Shown piece by piece: positions 1 to 10,273 of a DNA stretch of 39,097 nucleotides. The notes under the pieces were generated by a model that worked only from the letters and a program-made list of their open reading frames with translations, was not told where the DNA came from and made no database searches. Source of the DNA: Magnetococcales bacterium DCbin4 (lineage in GTDB: Bacteria; Pseudomonadota; Magnetococcia; Magnetococcales; UBA8363); assembly GCA_002753735.1 (NCBI GenBank), contig PEAN01000035.1:1-39097 (forward strand). The letters run 5' to 3'. The translations under genes were made by a program, and so were the position numbers. Position 1 is the first letter of the stretch; every line of letters begins with the position of its first letter.

Positions 1-139
1 AATCCCCCAGACCCCTTTTTTATTTCAATATTTTTATATATATCATTCAATTGCCAATCATCCTCTCCAGTTAATGAATCTGACAAAGTAGAACTAAACA
101 GCTTCCGCAAGCCGGAGTCCTCAAAGTCATCTTTTATTC

Positions 140-2671
140 TTAATCACAAAGCATCCGGTTCGGCACGATTTCCCGGTGACGGTTCATCTGCTTCATGGGA
201 CGAAGCGCCATTGGACGGCATGCCATCCTTTCGCTCATCGGTCTGTTCTCTGGCTGCGTTCCCAAAACCGGTTTTACCACGACTTCGTCCCCGGCCCCGG
301 CCACCACGGCGCGACCGTTTGCGTTTGGCCGTTCCTTCGGTTCGATTGGCTTGCCCGATATCCGATTCATACGCCTGTGGCCCGAGATCACGCCCCTGAA
401 GATCTTCTTCCTCCTCCTCCTCTTCCGGCAACGGACTCGAAGCCCCGGCAGGTTGATTGGAGTTGACTTCATGCAGGGTATAAAGTCCGGGGAATCGCAT
501 GGCAAGTGCTTCCACCTGACGCATGTCCTGTTGCGGTTTTTCCGAACGCGGTGGTTTCGGCTCCGCAGAGGTTTCCTCCTCCTCCCCCTCCACCCCCCCC
601 CCCCCTGGGCAGGCGGCCGGAACCCTTCTGCACGCCCCTGAATCGCATCGGAGGCCGGATTCATCCCTTCGGCCGTCCCCGAATTCTTCTTGCGCCGACG
701 TTTGCGGCGACGCTTTTTCTTTGCCGGATCAGTCGATTCACCCGCGGGCGCAGAGGGACTCCCTTCCTGTACCGCAGCAGCCGCGGGTTCATTATTCCTG
801 GCCGGTGCCGTTTCCGGTTCCTCCGCAACCACGACAGGCTTGCCCTTTTCCTCGCGCACCTTGTCCTTTTTGACCCTTTCACTATGAGTGGTCTTGAACT
901 CCGGCGGTTGCAGACTCATGTCGGCGAAAATATTGATGGTCACCTGGTTGGCCTCTTCCAGCCGAACCAGTGAAGCACGCTTGTGATTGAACAGATAATT
1001 GAGCACCTCGGAAGAGACATGATAATTGAAAATTTGATGCCGCCCCTGGGAAATTTCCTCCTCGATGCAACGATAGGTGTAGATCGCCGCCGACTCCACC
1101 GACCGGATGGTCCCCAACCCCTTGCAGCGGGGACATTCGATGCGATTGGTCTCGCTGAAGGTCGGACGCAAACGCTGACGCGACAGTTCCAACAGGCCAA
1201 ATTGGGAAATCCGACCGATCTGCACCTTGGCCCGGTCGCTCTTGAACGCCTCCTTGACCCGCTTTTCCACCTCCTGGATGTGCTTGCGATCCTCCATGTC
1301 GATGAAATCGATGACCACCAACCCGCCCAGATCCCGCAGGCGCAGTTGCCGGGCGATTTCATCGACCGCCTGAAGGTTGGTCTTGAACGCCGTCGTTTCC
1401 ACATCCTTTTCACGGGTGGAGCGGCCTGAGTTGATGTCGATGGTCACCAAAGCCTCGGTGGGATCGATCACCAGATAGCTCCCCGCCTTCAGTTGAACCA
1501 CCCGTTCATGCATGGTTTCAATCTGACTTTCGACCTGATAGCGGGCAAAAAGCGGAATACTTTCGCGGTAGGGTTGGACCACCTTGACATATCTGGGCAT
1601 CAACAGGCGCATGAAATCCTTGCCCAGACGGTACCCCTCCTGCCCTTCAATGAGGATTTCCTCCATGTCGGTGGTATACAGATCACGGATGGTCCGAATG
1701 ATCAAATCCCCTTCCTCATGGATGAGACAGGGTGCCTTGCGGGTCTGCGCCCCTTCGAGAATCATTTTCCACAGGCGGGTCAGATAGCTGATATCACGAC
1801 TGAATTCTCGTTTATTGCGCTGCATCCCGGCGGTACGGATGATCAGACTCATCTCCTGCGGAATCGCCAGGCTGCTGAGGATGCTTTTTAAATTTTTGCG
1901 TTCGGCGGCATCGGTGATCTTGCGGGAAATCCCCCCGCCACCCGGGTTTTCGGGCAACAGGACGGTATAACGACCCGCAAGCGACAGATTGGTGGTCAGG
2001 GTTGCCCCCTTGTTGCCCCGGGATTCCTTGATCACCTGCACCAGGACCGTCTGATTGCGCTGCAATATTTTTTGAATGGGTGGGGGACGGCGACGATGCT
2101 GACGCCGTATTTCCTCCAAGGGGGGACGATCTTCCTCCTCCTCTCGTTCCGGTTCATGGTCCACATCCTGATCCGGGACCAACGCCTGCGCGTGATCCTC
2201 GCCCTCATCGGAAGCGCGGTCGGAATCGGCGATTCCCTCATCGTCCAGGGAATCATCACCTTCGCCATCTTCCGCATCGGAACCGGCATCGCCCCCAACG
2301 GGATCGGGATGTTCCATGACCAATGCGGCAGCATCCATCTCATCATCGCCATCGTCCGCCTCATCATCCATCTCTTCGGCGACGGTCACCACCGGCAGCG
2401 TTGTCGTTCCCTTGGCGGTCAATCCCCCCGGCGTAAAATATTTGGGATGGATGTCATTGACAGACAGGAAGCCTTGACGTCCGCCATGGAATTCGATGAA
2501 AGCTGCCTGTAGCGAAGGTTCTACCCGGGAAACACGACCCAGGTAGATGTTGCCTTTGATCTGTTCCTTGTTGGCGGTTTCAATATCCAGGTCAACAAGT
2601 CGATTATCCTGTATGATGGCAACCCGGATTTCTTCAGGATGGGTGGCATCCACCAGCATGCGTCTGGTCAT
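140..2671 (-). CDS. rne: Ribonuclease E, C-terminus frameshifted at a 13-nt G tract
   Basis: Endoribonuclease E, the core of RNA degradation and rRNA/tRNA processing. The N-terminus (MTRRMLVDATHPEEIRVAII) and S1 domain are typical; a long Asp/Glu-rich insertion (about residues 95-190) splits the S1 domain, as in alphaproteobacterial RNase E. The DNase I-like catalytic Asp residues lie in TIDINSG and VVIDFIDM, and the zinc-link is CPRCKG. The reading frame as sequenced ends at 140, but after a run of 13 C (plus strand 593-605) it reads an unnatural Arg-rich tail. The neighbouring frame (593 down to a TGA at 144-146) carries the acidic and Arg/Gly-rich tail expected for an RNase E scaffold. One more G, or two fewer, would join them into about 838 residues. 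An AAGGA lies about 11 nt before the ATG. Divergent from rluC, as in other proteobacteria. Confidence 0.93.
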   Translation of the reverse strand: MTRRMLVDATHPEEIRVAIIQDNRLVDLDIETANKEQIKGNIYLGRVSRVEPSLQAAFIEFHGGRQGFLSVNDIHPKYFTPGGLTAKGTTTLPVVTVAEEMDDEADDGDDEMDAAALVMEHPDPVGGDAGSDAEDGEGDDSLDDEGIADSDRASDEGEDHAQALVPDQDVDHEPEREEEEDRPPLEEIRRQHRRRPPPIQKILQRNQTVLVQVIKESRGNKGATLTTNLSLAGRYTVLLPENPGGGGISRKITDAAERKNLKSILSSLAIPQEMSLIIRTAGMQRNKREFSRDISYLTRLWKMILEGAQTRKAPCLIHEEGDLIIRTIRDLYTTDMEEILIEGQEGYRLGKDFMRLLMPRYVKVVQPYRESIPLFARYQVESQIETMHERVVQLKAGSYLVIDPTEALVTIDINSGRSTREKDVETTAFKTNLQAVDEIARQLRLRDLGGLVVIDFIDMEDRKHIQEVEKRVKEAFKSDRAKVQIGRISQFGLLELSRQRLRPTFSETNRIECPRCKGLGTIRSVESAAIYTYRCIEEEISQGRHQIFNYHVSSEVLNYLFNHKRASLVRLEEANQVTINIFADMSLQPPEFKTTHSERVKKDKVREEKGKPVVVAEEPETAPARNNEPAAAAVQEGSPSAPAGESTDPAKKKRRRKRRRKKNSGTAEGMNPASDAIQGRAEGFRPPAQGGGGWRGRRRKPLRSRNHRVRKNRNRTCVRWKHLPCDSPDFIPCMKSTPINLPGLRVRCRKRRRRKKIFRGVISGHRRMNRISGKPIEPKERPNANGRAVVAGAGDEVVVKPVLGTQPENRPMSERMACRPMALRPMKQMNRHREIVPNRMLCD
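593..605. repeat. 13-nt poly-C (poly-G on coding strand) tract inside rne
   Basis: Thirteen consecutive C on the plus strand. The tract sits exactly where the credible C-terminal frame of rne switches. It could be a homopolymer length error in the assembly, a slipped-strand (phase-variable) site, or a site of transcriptional or ribosomal slippage. The sequence alone cannot separate these. Confidence 0.8.
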
Positions 2672-2872
2672 TCGTCGTTATTCCTTTATGTGCATAGGGC
2701 CGTTCAGCCACGGGCCGGTCGCGGTGATCCGTCGGCGGGCAAAACGGCAAGGTTCCAATATGGGGGACACTTGAAATGAAGAAAAAAATAGGGGATGCGT
2801 TCGAAAAAGCCTGCGTTGCGTCCGTGCATTTAAGGTAATCATTCATGAGGGCCATTATAGAAAGGGTTTGCG

Positions 2873-3865
2873 ATGAAAGCAAATGCGGTGATTCCCCTTG
2901 GCAAAAAAACCGGGGTTTCCCTGATCGAAGTAGACGATCTCCACGCGGGAATGCGCATGGATCGTTTTCTCAAGCAACATCTTCCGGGGGTTCCTTCGGG
3001 TTTGATCCACAAACTGCTGCGAACGGGGCAGGTCCGTCTGAATGGGGGTCGCGTCAAGGGGGACGAACGGCTTAAACCGGGAGGCAAGGTACGGATTCCC
3101 CCGTTGAACCTTCCTGAACCCGCCGACCCCGACCACCCTGCCCCACCACCCGCAGCCATGCTCCGGGCGCTTGAAGGATCCCTTTTATTGGAAGGTGAGG
3201 GATTCATGGTGATCAACAAGCCTCCGGGGTGGCCAGTCCATGGGGGCACCGGGCAGATCTCGGGATTGATCGATGGATTGCGTTATTTATGGAAGGATTC
3301 ACCCCATCGCCCTGAACTGTGTCATCGTTTGGACCGTGATACCTCAGGATGCCTGCTGTTGGCGACGGATCGTCGGGCGGCGGGGACGTTGACGGCTGCG
3401 TTTCGAGAGGGAACGGTGAAAAAAACGTATCTGACCCTGGTCCAGGGGATTCCCCATCCCGCCGAAGGGGTGATCGAATCTTCGCTGATCAAGGGGATGC
3501 TCAAGTCGGGGGAACGGATGGTCGTAACGAATGATTCGGGCCGAAGCGCCCGCACCCGGTATCGGGTCAGTGAGCGGTTCAGGACGGAATCCCTGCTCGA
3601 CATCACCCTGGATACGGGCCGGACCCATCAAGTGCGTGCCCATCTGCAATCGGTAGGGCATCCTTTGGCGGGAGACGGCAAATATGGGGATCGTGCATTC
3701 AACCGCAGGATGAAGGAGCAGGGGTTGAAACGGATGTTTCTTCATGCCCGCAACCTGATTTTTCCGCATCCCGTGACGGGTACGCCGGTTCGGGCAACGG
3801 CACCCTTGGATCCCGCACTGGTGCAACTGCTCGACCATTTGAGGCAATCATCAAAAACACGTTAG
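2873..3865 (+). CDS. rluC: RluC/RluD-family 23S rRNA pseudouridine synthase
   Basis: Converts uridines to pseudouridine in 23S rRNA. An S4 RNA-binding domain occupies about residues 25-75 (MRMDRFLKQHLPGVPSG, then RLNGGRV). The RluA-type synthase domain follows, with the catalytic motif HRLDRDTSG near residues 151-159 (Asp154 is the expected nucleophile) and the closing DGKYGDR and LHARNLIFPHP motifs. At 330 residues it has normal family length. AAAGGG precedes the ATG. It is divergent from rne with about 200 bp between, the same gene pair as in E. coli, which favours RluC over RluD. The next gene starts 17 bp downstream, so they are probably co-transcribed. Confidence 0.88.
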   Translation: MKANAVIPLGKKTGVSLIEVDDLHAGMRMDRFLKQHLPGVPSGLIHKLLRTGQVRLNGGRVKGDERLKPGGKVRIPPLNLPEPADPDHPAPPPAAMLRALEGSLLLEGEGFMVINKPPGWPVHGGTGQISGLIDGLRYLWKDSPHRPELCHRLDRDTSGCLLLATDRRAAGTLTAAFREGTVKKTYLTLVQGIPHPAEGVIESSLIKGMLKSGERMVVTNDSGRSARTRYRVSERFRTESLLDITLDTGRTHQVRAHLQSVGHPLAGDGKYGDRAFNRRMKEQGLKRMFLHARNLIFPHPVTGTPVRATAPLDPALVQLLDHLRQSSKTR

Positions 3866-3882
3866 ACAATCATGGTTCTGAC

Positions 3883-6408
3883 ATGAAAGAACAAAACAAT
3901 ACCACTGAAACAAATATCAAAACGCCCGGAGAAACAGGCCGGGCCCCACTTGAATCCCCTCAGCACACGTCTGATGGGCTGCCCGGGTCAGACCCACGGG
4001 ATCATTCGAGCCAAACCGGGACCCATGAACAGTTACAGAAAAAACATCCGACCGCGTTGCCCAGGAACCATCAACTCAGGAACTACCGCATTCTCAAACT
4101 ATTGGGCGCAGGTTATTTTTCATACACCTATCTGGCAGTTGACACCAACCTGCCCATGTTGTTCATCATCAGGGAATACCTGCCGGCAGGTATTGCCAAG
4201 AGGGGGCCGGGCTTGATTCTTGTCCCAAAATCATCTGAACACGCCTTCAAATACAATACAGGTCTCTCGCAATTTTTGAATGATGCCGAAATCATTGCAC
4301 GCCTTCAACATGACAATATCGTTCCTTTACATACCTTTTTTGAGGATCATCACACAGCCTACATGGTCATGCCATACAGGAATGGTGAAAATCTTTCTGC
4401 TGCTTTAAAGAGAAACAAAAAAATTCCGGAAGGCAATCTGATCAAGATCGTACTGGGATTTTTGAATGGTTTGGAGCAATTACATTTTAATGGTTATATT
4501 CACAGAAACATTAAACTCAGCAGTTTCTTCCTCCCAAGAACCAGCAGTGAAATGCTCGCCATTTCAGGGGACACCTATCAGGTGCTGGAACAAGAGGGGA
4601 TCACATCCATTCTATTACCCTCTGGAGATTCGCCCTTCGCCGAATTTGATACAAGCCAAGGACTTCTTGGACCATGGACCGATATTTATTCCATTGGCGC
4701 TGTTCTTTACATGTGCGTCACAGGTTTGATCCCAAGCAGTATTACCGCACGTACACAAGCAATCAAAGAAAACACCGCTGATCCCGTTTCTCCTGCGGTC
4801 GATATTGGTGATCGACTCTACTCGGAAACCTTGTTAACCGCAGTGGATGCCGCCATGTCCGTCCGGATCAAGTCCAGACCCCAGGATATCGACACCTTGC
4901 GCCAACTCCTCCTGGCATCGCCCAATTCAGGTCAAGGTGATTCTTCGAAAGCACACCCCATCCCGACCAGGCCCTCTGAACAAGCGCCTGATCCATCGAC
5001 GGCCGGCAATGATTCCTCGGATGGAGATACGGATGAAGCGTCGCAGGAAACCAGCAACCTGCTGGAGACGATCAAGGATGGAATTGGAGGTCTTTTTGGT
5101 TTCTTTTCCAGTAAGAAAAAAGACATGGAAGAATTTTCCTCAGAAGCGGATCATCTGTCAAAAGAGATTGCAGGGATCAACAGCGCCGAAGAGATCGAAC
5201 TGGTGAAGAAAAAATTTAGTATCAAGTTGGATCTATTGAAAAAACAATTTAAAGAAGTGTCCAACCATTTGGAACACAATGAACGAAGCCTTCAAACTGC
5301 AATGAAAGAATTGCGCCGATTGGAAATTGGACGCAAGCCCAGGCCCAAACAGGAGGATTCCACACCTCAACGGCCTGAGGAACAGCCCCCCCCCGCTCAA
5401 ATGCCAGTGCGTGCCACAGGCACCGATTCTTATTTCAAGAACAAGATGGCCGGGCAATCAACAAGCTCCCGGAGCGAATCCGCCGATGATGAACAAAAAT
5501 CATCCGGGCACCCACTGGATGCACGCAGAACGCCACACATTGAACACCCCGTGCATGACCCGATTGGACCGGTACACGCTCCACAGCCATTATTTCACAG
5601 CCACCCTCAAACCATCCCTTCTGAACGTGACCCGGTCTACAAGGCAGAGAAATTGCCGCCCTTTGCCAAATTGGTCGCACTGGACAAAAACATGGTTCCA
5701 GAAGTCCAGGATATCACGCTGGAACTTGCGGAGTTATCGATTGGCAGCGGCCCCGGGAACACAATTTCCATCGACACCAGGAAACTATCGACAAAAAATG
5801 CCAGAATTTATCCAATGGATGGAATTTGGCATATCGAAGAATTCCCGGGATCTTTAGGTGTCAAGGTTAACGATATTAAAATACAGAACAGCCCGCTGAA
5901 AGAAGATGATATCATTTACATAGGATATATTCCCTACAAGTATCAAAGCCATGGACTTTCCCATGCAACGCAGCAAAATGCCTTGATGGACGAAATCAGC
6001 GAAAAATATTCTAAAAACAGCGATGGCTTTGTGATCATTAAATTGCAAATCTTTAACATTGATCGCGTCGCAAAAGAATTTAACAAGAAAGAAGCGGAAC
6101 GGGTTGAACAATCAATAGAGACACGCCTGAAAAAACATTTCATCGGGTCCAATGACATCATTTACAAATCCATCTCTGGCAAATATTTCATCATTTATCA
6201 TGATGCAGATCGTGACGCCATCGCACCCGTATTCAGTAAACTTGTTGAGAAAATAAAGACAAAAGTCGTTCCTGCTGGAGTAGGATCCAAGCCGATATTT
6301 GTTGAAGGAAAATTTGCAACCATCAATTCAGAAGATTACCAGCATGCGGATGAAATGATCGAAGCGCTCGGTCTATTGCAGGAAACCATTGGACTCCCTT
6401 TGGTATAG
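3883..6408 (+). CDS. Predicted pseudokinase with coiled coil, FHA-like and degenerate GGDEF-like domains
   Basis: An 841-residue cytoplasmic signalling protein. Residues about 67-345 have a Ser/Thr kinase fold: glycine loop LLGAGYFSYTYLA, and helix-F segment WTDIYSIGAVLYMCVTG. The catalytic residues are altered: the ATP-binding Lys is Arg (FIIREYLP, R97), the catalytic HRD is HRN (IHRNIK, N209) and no DFG is recognisable. Phosphotransfer is therefore unlikely. A charged low-complexity/coiled-coil section (about 400-490) follows, then an FHA-like beta domain (about 616-690: IGSGPGNTISI, GVKVND) and a C-terminal domain resembling a GGDEF fold without its active-site motif (SGKYFIIYHD at the expected position). 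The last assignment is inference. Base composition is more AT-rich than rluC and the HAD gene on either side, suggesting insertion of an accessory gene. Confidence 0.75.
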   Translation: MKEQNNTTETNIKTPGETGRAPLESPQHTSDGLPGSDPRDHSSQTGTHEQLQKKHPTALPRNHQLRNYRILKLLGAGYFSYTYLAVDTNLPMLFIIREYLPAGIAKRGPGLILVPKSSEHAFKYNTGLSQFLNDAEIIARLQHDNIVPLHTFFEDHHTAYMVMPYRNGENLSAALKRNKKIPEGNLIKIVLGFLNGLEQLHFNGYIHRNIKLSSFFLPRTSSEMLAISGDTYQVLEQEGITSILLPSGDSPFAEFDTSQGLLGPWTDIYSIGAVLYMCVTGLIPSSITARTQAIKENTADPVSPAVDIGDRLYSETLLTAVDAAMSVRIKSRPQDIDTLRQLLLASPNSGQGDSSKAHPIPTRPSEQAPDPSTAGNDSSDGDTDEASQETSNLLETIKDGIGGLFGFFSSKKKDMEEFSSEADHLSKEIAGINSAEEIELVKKKFSIKLDLLKKQFKEVSNHLEHNERSLQTAMKELRRLEIGRKPRPKQEDSTPQRPEEQPPPAQMPVRATGTDSYFKNKMAGQSTSSRSESADDEQKSSGHPLDARRTPHIEHPVHDPIGPVHAPQPLFHSHPQTIPSERDPVYKAEKLPPFAKLVALDKNMVPEVQDITLELAELSIGSGPGNTISIDTRKLSTKNARIYPMDGIWHIEEFPGSLGVKVNDIKIQNSPLKEDDIIYIGYIPYKYQSHGLSHATQQNALMDEISEKYSKNSDGFVIIKLQIFNIDRVAKEFNKKEAERVEQSIETRLKKHFIGSNDIIYKSISGKYFIIYHDADRDAIAPVFSKLVEKIKTKVVPAGVGSKPIFVEGKFATINSEDYQHADEMIEALGLLQETIGLPLV

Positions 6409-6546
6409 CCTGGAGCGGGGGGAAAGAGCGGATGAGCACGCCATGAGTTTGATTTTGCTTCACATCCCCACAGGAAGATCCGGGGAAGAACGCCTCCAAC
6501 ATTTTTTTCGTTCATACACCCTTGCCCGGAAAGAGACCCTGAACTC

Positions 6547-7209
6547 ATGCGCTTCGACCTGGTGATTTTCGATTGCGATGGTACCCTGATGGACAGCCTG
6601 GAAACGATCTGGCGCGGCGTCAATCTGGCAATGGAGACCCAAGGGCTTGAGCGGCGGTTTGATGCGAAGGAAGTCGCAACCATCGTTGGCTTATCGCTGG
6701 AACGTGCCTTCGCCCAATTGTTGCCCGAATCATCGCCCGAAGTCTGGCATGCCCTGACCCGCTCCTATAAGGAGCAGATTCGCCGGCTCATCCAGCAGGG
6801 ATTGCCTGAATCGCCCCTTTTCCCGGGGGTTCGCGCAACCCTGACCCGGTTGCATGCGGCAGGCATCGTTCTGGCAGTCGCGACCGGGAAATCAATGGCG
6901 GGCCTTCAACGATCACTCAAAGCACATGATCTGGATCGATTTTTCACCTTTTTCCAGACCGCCGACACCGCCCCCAGCAAACCCCATCCCGCCATGGTCA
7001 CCCAGATTCTTGCCGACAGTGGCTTGTCGGCGTCACGGACGGTGATGGTTGGAGATACCGACTTCGACATGCTCATGGGCCAAAAAGCGGGAGTCGCCAC
7101 CTGTGCCGTGACGTTCGGCTGTCACAGCCGCGAACGTCTGGCCATCACCAACCCCGATTTCTGGCTTGATCACATGGAACGGCTACCGGTCATCCTGGGC
7201 GTGGAATGA
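6547..7209 (+). CDS. HAD-superfamily hydrolase, phosphoglycolate phosphatase-like
   Basis: A 220-residue haloacid dehalogenase hydrolase. The N-terminal motif I is FDCDGTLMDS (nucleophile and acid/base Asp), motif II is the Thr in AVATGKS, motif III is the Lys in PSKPHP, and motif IV is GDTDFDM. The helical cap between motifs I and II is of subclass I (Gph/beta-phosphoglucomutase type). The substrate is probably a small phosphate ester such as 2-phosphoglycolate, but the sequence does not decide it. HAD genes next to rluC are frequent in proteobacteria. Start chosen at the ATG directly before RFDLVIFDCDG. Confidence 0.87.
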   Translation: MRFDLVIFDCDGTLMDSLETIWRGVNLAMETQGLERRFDAKEVATIVGLSLERAFAQLLPESSPEVWHALTRSYKEQIRRLIQQGLPESPLFPGVRATLTRLHAAGIVLAVATGKSMAGLQRSLKAHDLDRFFTFFQTADTAPSKPHPAMVTQILADSGLSASRTVMVGDTDFDMLMGQKAGVATCAVTFGCHSRERLAITNPDFWLDHMERLPVILGVE

Positions 7210-7365
7210 CGCCCCAAACGGTGGCAAACCTGAAAAAATGTTCAAAGTTGCCTGAAATTGTCCGGCAAAGGTAGAGAAAATTCCCGGTTCGTGGCAGGAT
7301 TCGTCTTTCAATCTAAGGAACGGACCCGATTCTTTAAAAGGATCGGAACAGCGGGAAGAAAACTC

Positions 7366-8769
7366 ATGAGCGCCAGGACACTTTTTGCAAAAATATGGGA
7401 GGAGCATCTGATCCGCCAGGATGAAGATGGCACAGCGCTTCTTTATATCGACAGGCACCTGGTACACGAAGTCACCTCGCCCCAGGCATTTGAAGGACTC
7501 CGCCTCAACCGACGCAAGGTGCGCAGGCCCCAGGCCACATTCGCAGTCCCCGACCACAATGTCCCCACCAAGGATCTGGCCAACGGCATCCAGGATCCCG
7601 TATCACGGTTGCAGGTGGAAACGTTGGAAAACAACTGCCGTGAATTCGGCATCCGCATCTTCGGCATGGGCGACCCGCGTCAGGGGGTCGTACATGTCAT
7701 GGCTCCGGAACAGGGATTGATCCTGCCGGGTCTGACGGTTGTCTGCGGCGATTCCCACACCGCCACCCATGGGGCATTCGGTGCATTGGCGTTTGGCATC
7801 GGCACGTCCGAGGTTGAACATGTGCTGGCAACACAAACGTTGACCCAGAAACGCCCCAAGACCATGCGCATCACCCTGACCAACACCCTGGGCCCCGGCG
7901 TGACCGCCAAAGATTTGGTTCTTCACCTCATCGGCAGGATCGGCACCGCCGGAGGCACTGGATATGCCATCGAATTCGCCGGTGAAGCGATCCGCACCCT
8001 GTCCATGGAAGGACGCATGACGGTCTGCAACATGGCCATTGAAGCGGGTGCGCGGTCGGGAATGATCGCCGTGGACGACCGGACCATCGACTACCTTGCG
8101 GGTCGCCCCTTTGCCCCCAGGGGCAAGGATTGGATCGAGGCGGGAATCCTGTGGCGTCACTATGTCTCCGATCCGGGTGCCCAATTCGACAAGGAATTGA
8201 AGATGGACGCCGGAACCATCGAACCCCAGGTCTCCTGGGGAACTTCTCCGGAGATGATGGCCCCGATTTCGGGCGTCATCCCCGATCCCACCCGGGAATC
8301 AGATCCGGTGCGCCGCGGTTCGATGGAAAAAGCCCTGGCCTACATGGGACTCAAACCAGGGATGAAGATCACGGATATCGCCATCGACAAGGTATTCATC
8401 GGTTCCTGTACCAATGGCCGGATTGAAGATCTTCGAGCTGCCGCTGCCGTGGTCAAGGATCGACGGGTTGCCCGTTCGGTCAAACTGGCACTGGTCGTCC
8501 CCGGTACCGGTCTGGTCAAACGTCAGGCCGAGGAAGAAGGGTTGCATCAGATGTTTATCGACGCCGGATTTGAGTGGCGCGAACCGGGGTGCTCCATGTG
8601 CCTGGCGATGAACAACGATGTCCTGATGTCCGGAGAACGATGCGCCTCCACCTCCAACCGCAATTTCGAGGGACGGCAGGGGGCGGGCAGCCGCACCCAT
8701 CTGGCCAGTCCCGCCATGGCGGCGGCGGCGGCGATATTCGGCCATTTCATTGATGTCCGGGGGCTGTAA
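7366..8769 (+). CDS. leuC: 3-isopropylmalate dehydratase, large subunit
   Basis: LeuC with LeuD isomerises 2-isopropylmalate to 3-isopropylmalate in leucine synthesis, using a [4Fe-4S] cluster. The chosen ATG gives 467 residues, the usual LeuC length, starting [16 protein letters not shown]; a GGGAAG stands ahead of it. An in-frame extension to 7258 has no family support. Aconitase-family landmarks are present: [21 protein letters not shown], the cluster Cys motif GSCTNGR and the Cys pair GCSMCLAMN. It heads the leu-asd cluster. The 156 bp upstream show a weak CCGAT/ATCGG hairpin near 7330 but no clear leucine leader peptide. Confidence 0.97.
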   Translation: MSARTLFAKIWEEHLIRQDEDGTALLYIDRHLVHEVTSPQAFEGLRLNRRKVRRPQATFAVPDHNVPTKDLANGIQDPVSRLQVETLENNCREFGIRIFGMGDPRQGVVHVMAPEQGLILPGLTVVCGDSHTATHGAFGALAFGIGTSEVEHVLATQTLTQKRPKTMRITLTNTLGPGVTAKDLVLHLIGRIGTAGGTGYAIEFAGEAIRTLSMEGRMTVCNMAIEAGARSGMIAVDDRTIDYLAGRPFAPRGKDWIEAGILWRHYVSDPGAQFDKELKMDAGTIEPQVSWGTSPEMMAPISGVIPDPTRESDPVRRGSMEKALAYMGLKPGMKITDIAIDKVFIGSCTNGRIEDLRAAAAVVKDRRVARSVKLALVVPGTGLVKRQAEEEGLHQMFIDAGFEWREPGCSMCLAMNNDVLMSGERCASTSNRNFEGRQGAGSRTHLASPAMAAAAAIFGHFIDVRGL

Positions 8770-8829
8770 CCGTCTCTTTGGTCTGCCCACAACGTTTTTT
8801 TCTACGGCATGTCAAAAGGAATTCATCCC

Positions 8830-9498
8830 ATGGATCTGGAATTGATCTTGTTCAAGACCTGTCCCTTTGCCCAACGTACCGTCATCGTCTTGGATCACCT
8901 GGGCATTTCTTATCGTAAAACGACCATCAATCCCGCCGACCGGCCCGATTGGTTGATGGAATGTTCCCCCATGGGGCAGGTCCCGGTCCTCAGAATCAAC
9001 GGCAACCGGGCGATCTTCGATTCGGTAGCCATTGCCGAATTCGCCAATGATCATGCAAACGGCGGACTGCTCGCCCCGGACCCGGTTCAGAGAGGGTTGG
9101 AACGGGCGTTGGTGGAATGGTCGGGCACCTGCCAAAGGGCCTTTGGCGAGTGTATCGCAGCCCGCGACGAAGCGGCCTGGCACCATGCATTGGCCGATCT
9201 GACCGCCAAACTTTACTGGGTGGAAAAACTGGCCCATGAGGCGGGACCTTGTCTCATGGGGGAAGGGTTCACCCTGGTGGATGCTGCCATGGCACCCTTG
9301 TTCATGCGCATGCGTTCCTTGCAGAAAACGGTCACTTGTTTCAATGCCGAAGCCACCCCCAAAATGGTTCGTGCCATGGATCGAATCCTGGCCATGGATG
9401 TCGTTCAGCGGTCGGTGGAAGGTGAATTTGATCGAATGTTTCGCATGATGGTCCGGGGACGGGGCAAGGGAGGGTATGTCGATACCCGCATGGGTTGA
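8830..9498 (+). CDS. Glutathione S-transferase-like protein
   Basis: A soluble protein of about 222 residues. The thioredoxin-like N-terminal half has KTCPFAQRT (Cys11 in the omega/SspA-like active-site position), the cis-proline motif QVPVL and the glutathione-contact DS pair in [11 protein letters not shown]. An alpha-helical C-terminal half follows. The substrate is unknown; it may be an enzyme or an SspA-like regulatory protein. Start chosen at 8830 because AAAGGA lies about 9 nt ahead, whereas the in-frame ATG at 8809 has none. It lies between leuC and leuD, an unusual place, and its 3' end runs to about 55 bp before leuD, so it probably shares the transcript. Confidence 0.82.
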   Translation: MDLELILFKTCPFAQRTVIVLDHLGISYRKTTINPADRPDWLMECSPMGQVPVLRINGNRAIFDSVAIAEFANDHANGGLLAPDPVQRGLERALVEWSGTCQRAFGECIAARDEAAWHHALADLTAKLYWVEKLAHEAGPCLMGEGFTLVDAAMAPLFMRMRSLQKTVTCFNAEATPKMVRAMDRILAMDVVQRSVEGEFDRMFRMMVRGRGKGGYVDTRMG

Positions 9499-9553
9499 TC
9501 CAGATTCGGATCGCGGGTACGCACGTCCAGGTTTATTACAAGGAGCGCAGAAT

Positions 9554-10225
9554 ATGGAACCGTTCAAGGTGTTCAATGCCCTCGTGGCACCGTTGGATCG
9601 AGCCAATGTGGATACCGATGCCATCATTCCCAAACAATTTCTCAAGGCGATCAACCGGACCGGTTTCGGCCCCAATCTGTTTGATGAATGGCGTTACCTT
9701 GACCGAGGTGAACCGGGACGCTCCTGTGCCAACCGCCCCATCAACCCTGAGTTCATCCTCAATCAGCCCCGTTATCAGGGAGCGGGCATTCTCCTGGCAC
9801 GCGACAACTTCGGCTGTGGTTCCTCCCGGGAACATGCCCCCTGGGCCTTGCTCGATGATGGATTCCGCGTCATCATCGCGCCGAGTTTTGCCGACATTTT
9901 TTTCAACAATTGTTTCAAAAACGGAATCCTCCCGGTCGTCCTGGAAGCCCGGATCGTGGATCAACTTTTTGGAGAAACCGTGGCAACCCCCGGCTACCGC
10001 TTGACGGTGAACCTTGAAACCACGACCATCACCTCCCCCGGAGGGGAAACCTGGCGCTTCACCGTTGACCCCTTCCAACGTCACTGCCTGCTCAACGGGC
10101 TGGATGACATCGGACTGACGCTAAACCATGAAGATGCCATCGAAAACTATGAGATCAAGCGTCGCCGTGACCGGCCCTGGACCTTTATTCCGGATGATGG
10201 AGACCGTCTTGGATTCAATGATTGA
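9554..10225 (+). CDS. leuD: 3-isopropylmalate dehydratase, small subunit
   Basis: LeuD, the swivel-domain partner of LeuC. The chosen ATG ([15 protein letters not shown]) follows AAGGAG by about 8 nt and gives 223 residues, the larger proteobacterial LeuD size. Family motifs include [15 protein letters not shown], the substrate-loop motif [16 protein letters not shown] and the C-terminal RRRDRPW. An upstream in-frame extension to 9476 overlaps the GST-like gene and is not needed. leuB follows after 48 bp. Confidence 0.97.
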   Translation: MEPFKVFNALVAPLDRANVDTDAIIPKQFLKAINRTGFGPNLFDEWRYLDRGEPGRSCANRPINPEFILNQPRYQGAGILLARDNFGCGSSREHAPWALLDDGFRVIIAPSFADIFFNNCFKNGILPVVLEARIVDQLFGETVATPGYRLTVNLETTTITSPGGETWRFTVDPFQRHCLLNGLDDIGLTLNHEDAIENYEIKRRRDRPWTFIPDDGDRLGFND

Positions 10226-10273
10226 TGTTGGAACATACACTGGACTGTTTGGTTTGGCGCTGAGGATGGACCT

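Noticed and set aside
1-139. Minus-strand open frame running off the left edge
   Set aside because: AT-rich, no start codon with a ribosome binding site and no recognisable protein; could be a gene fragment but not supportable.
6443-6565. 40-codon ORF starting MSLILLHIPTGRSG before the HAD gene
   Set aside because: Overlaps the HAD start and has no homologous feature I recognise.
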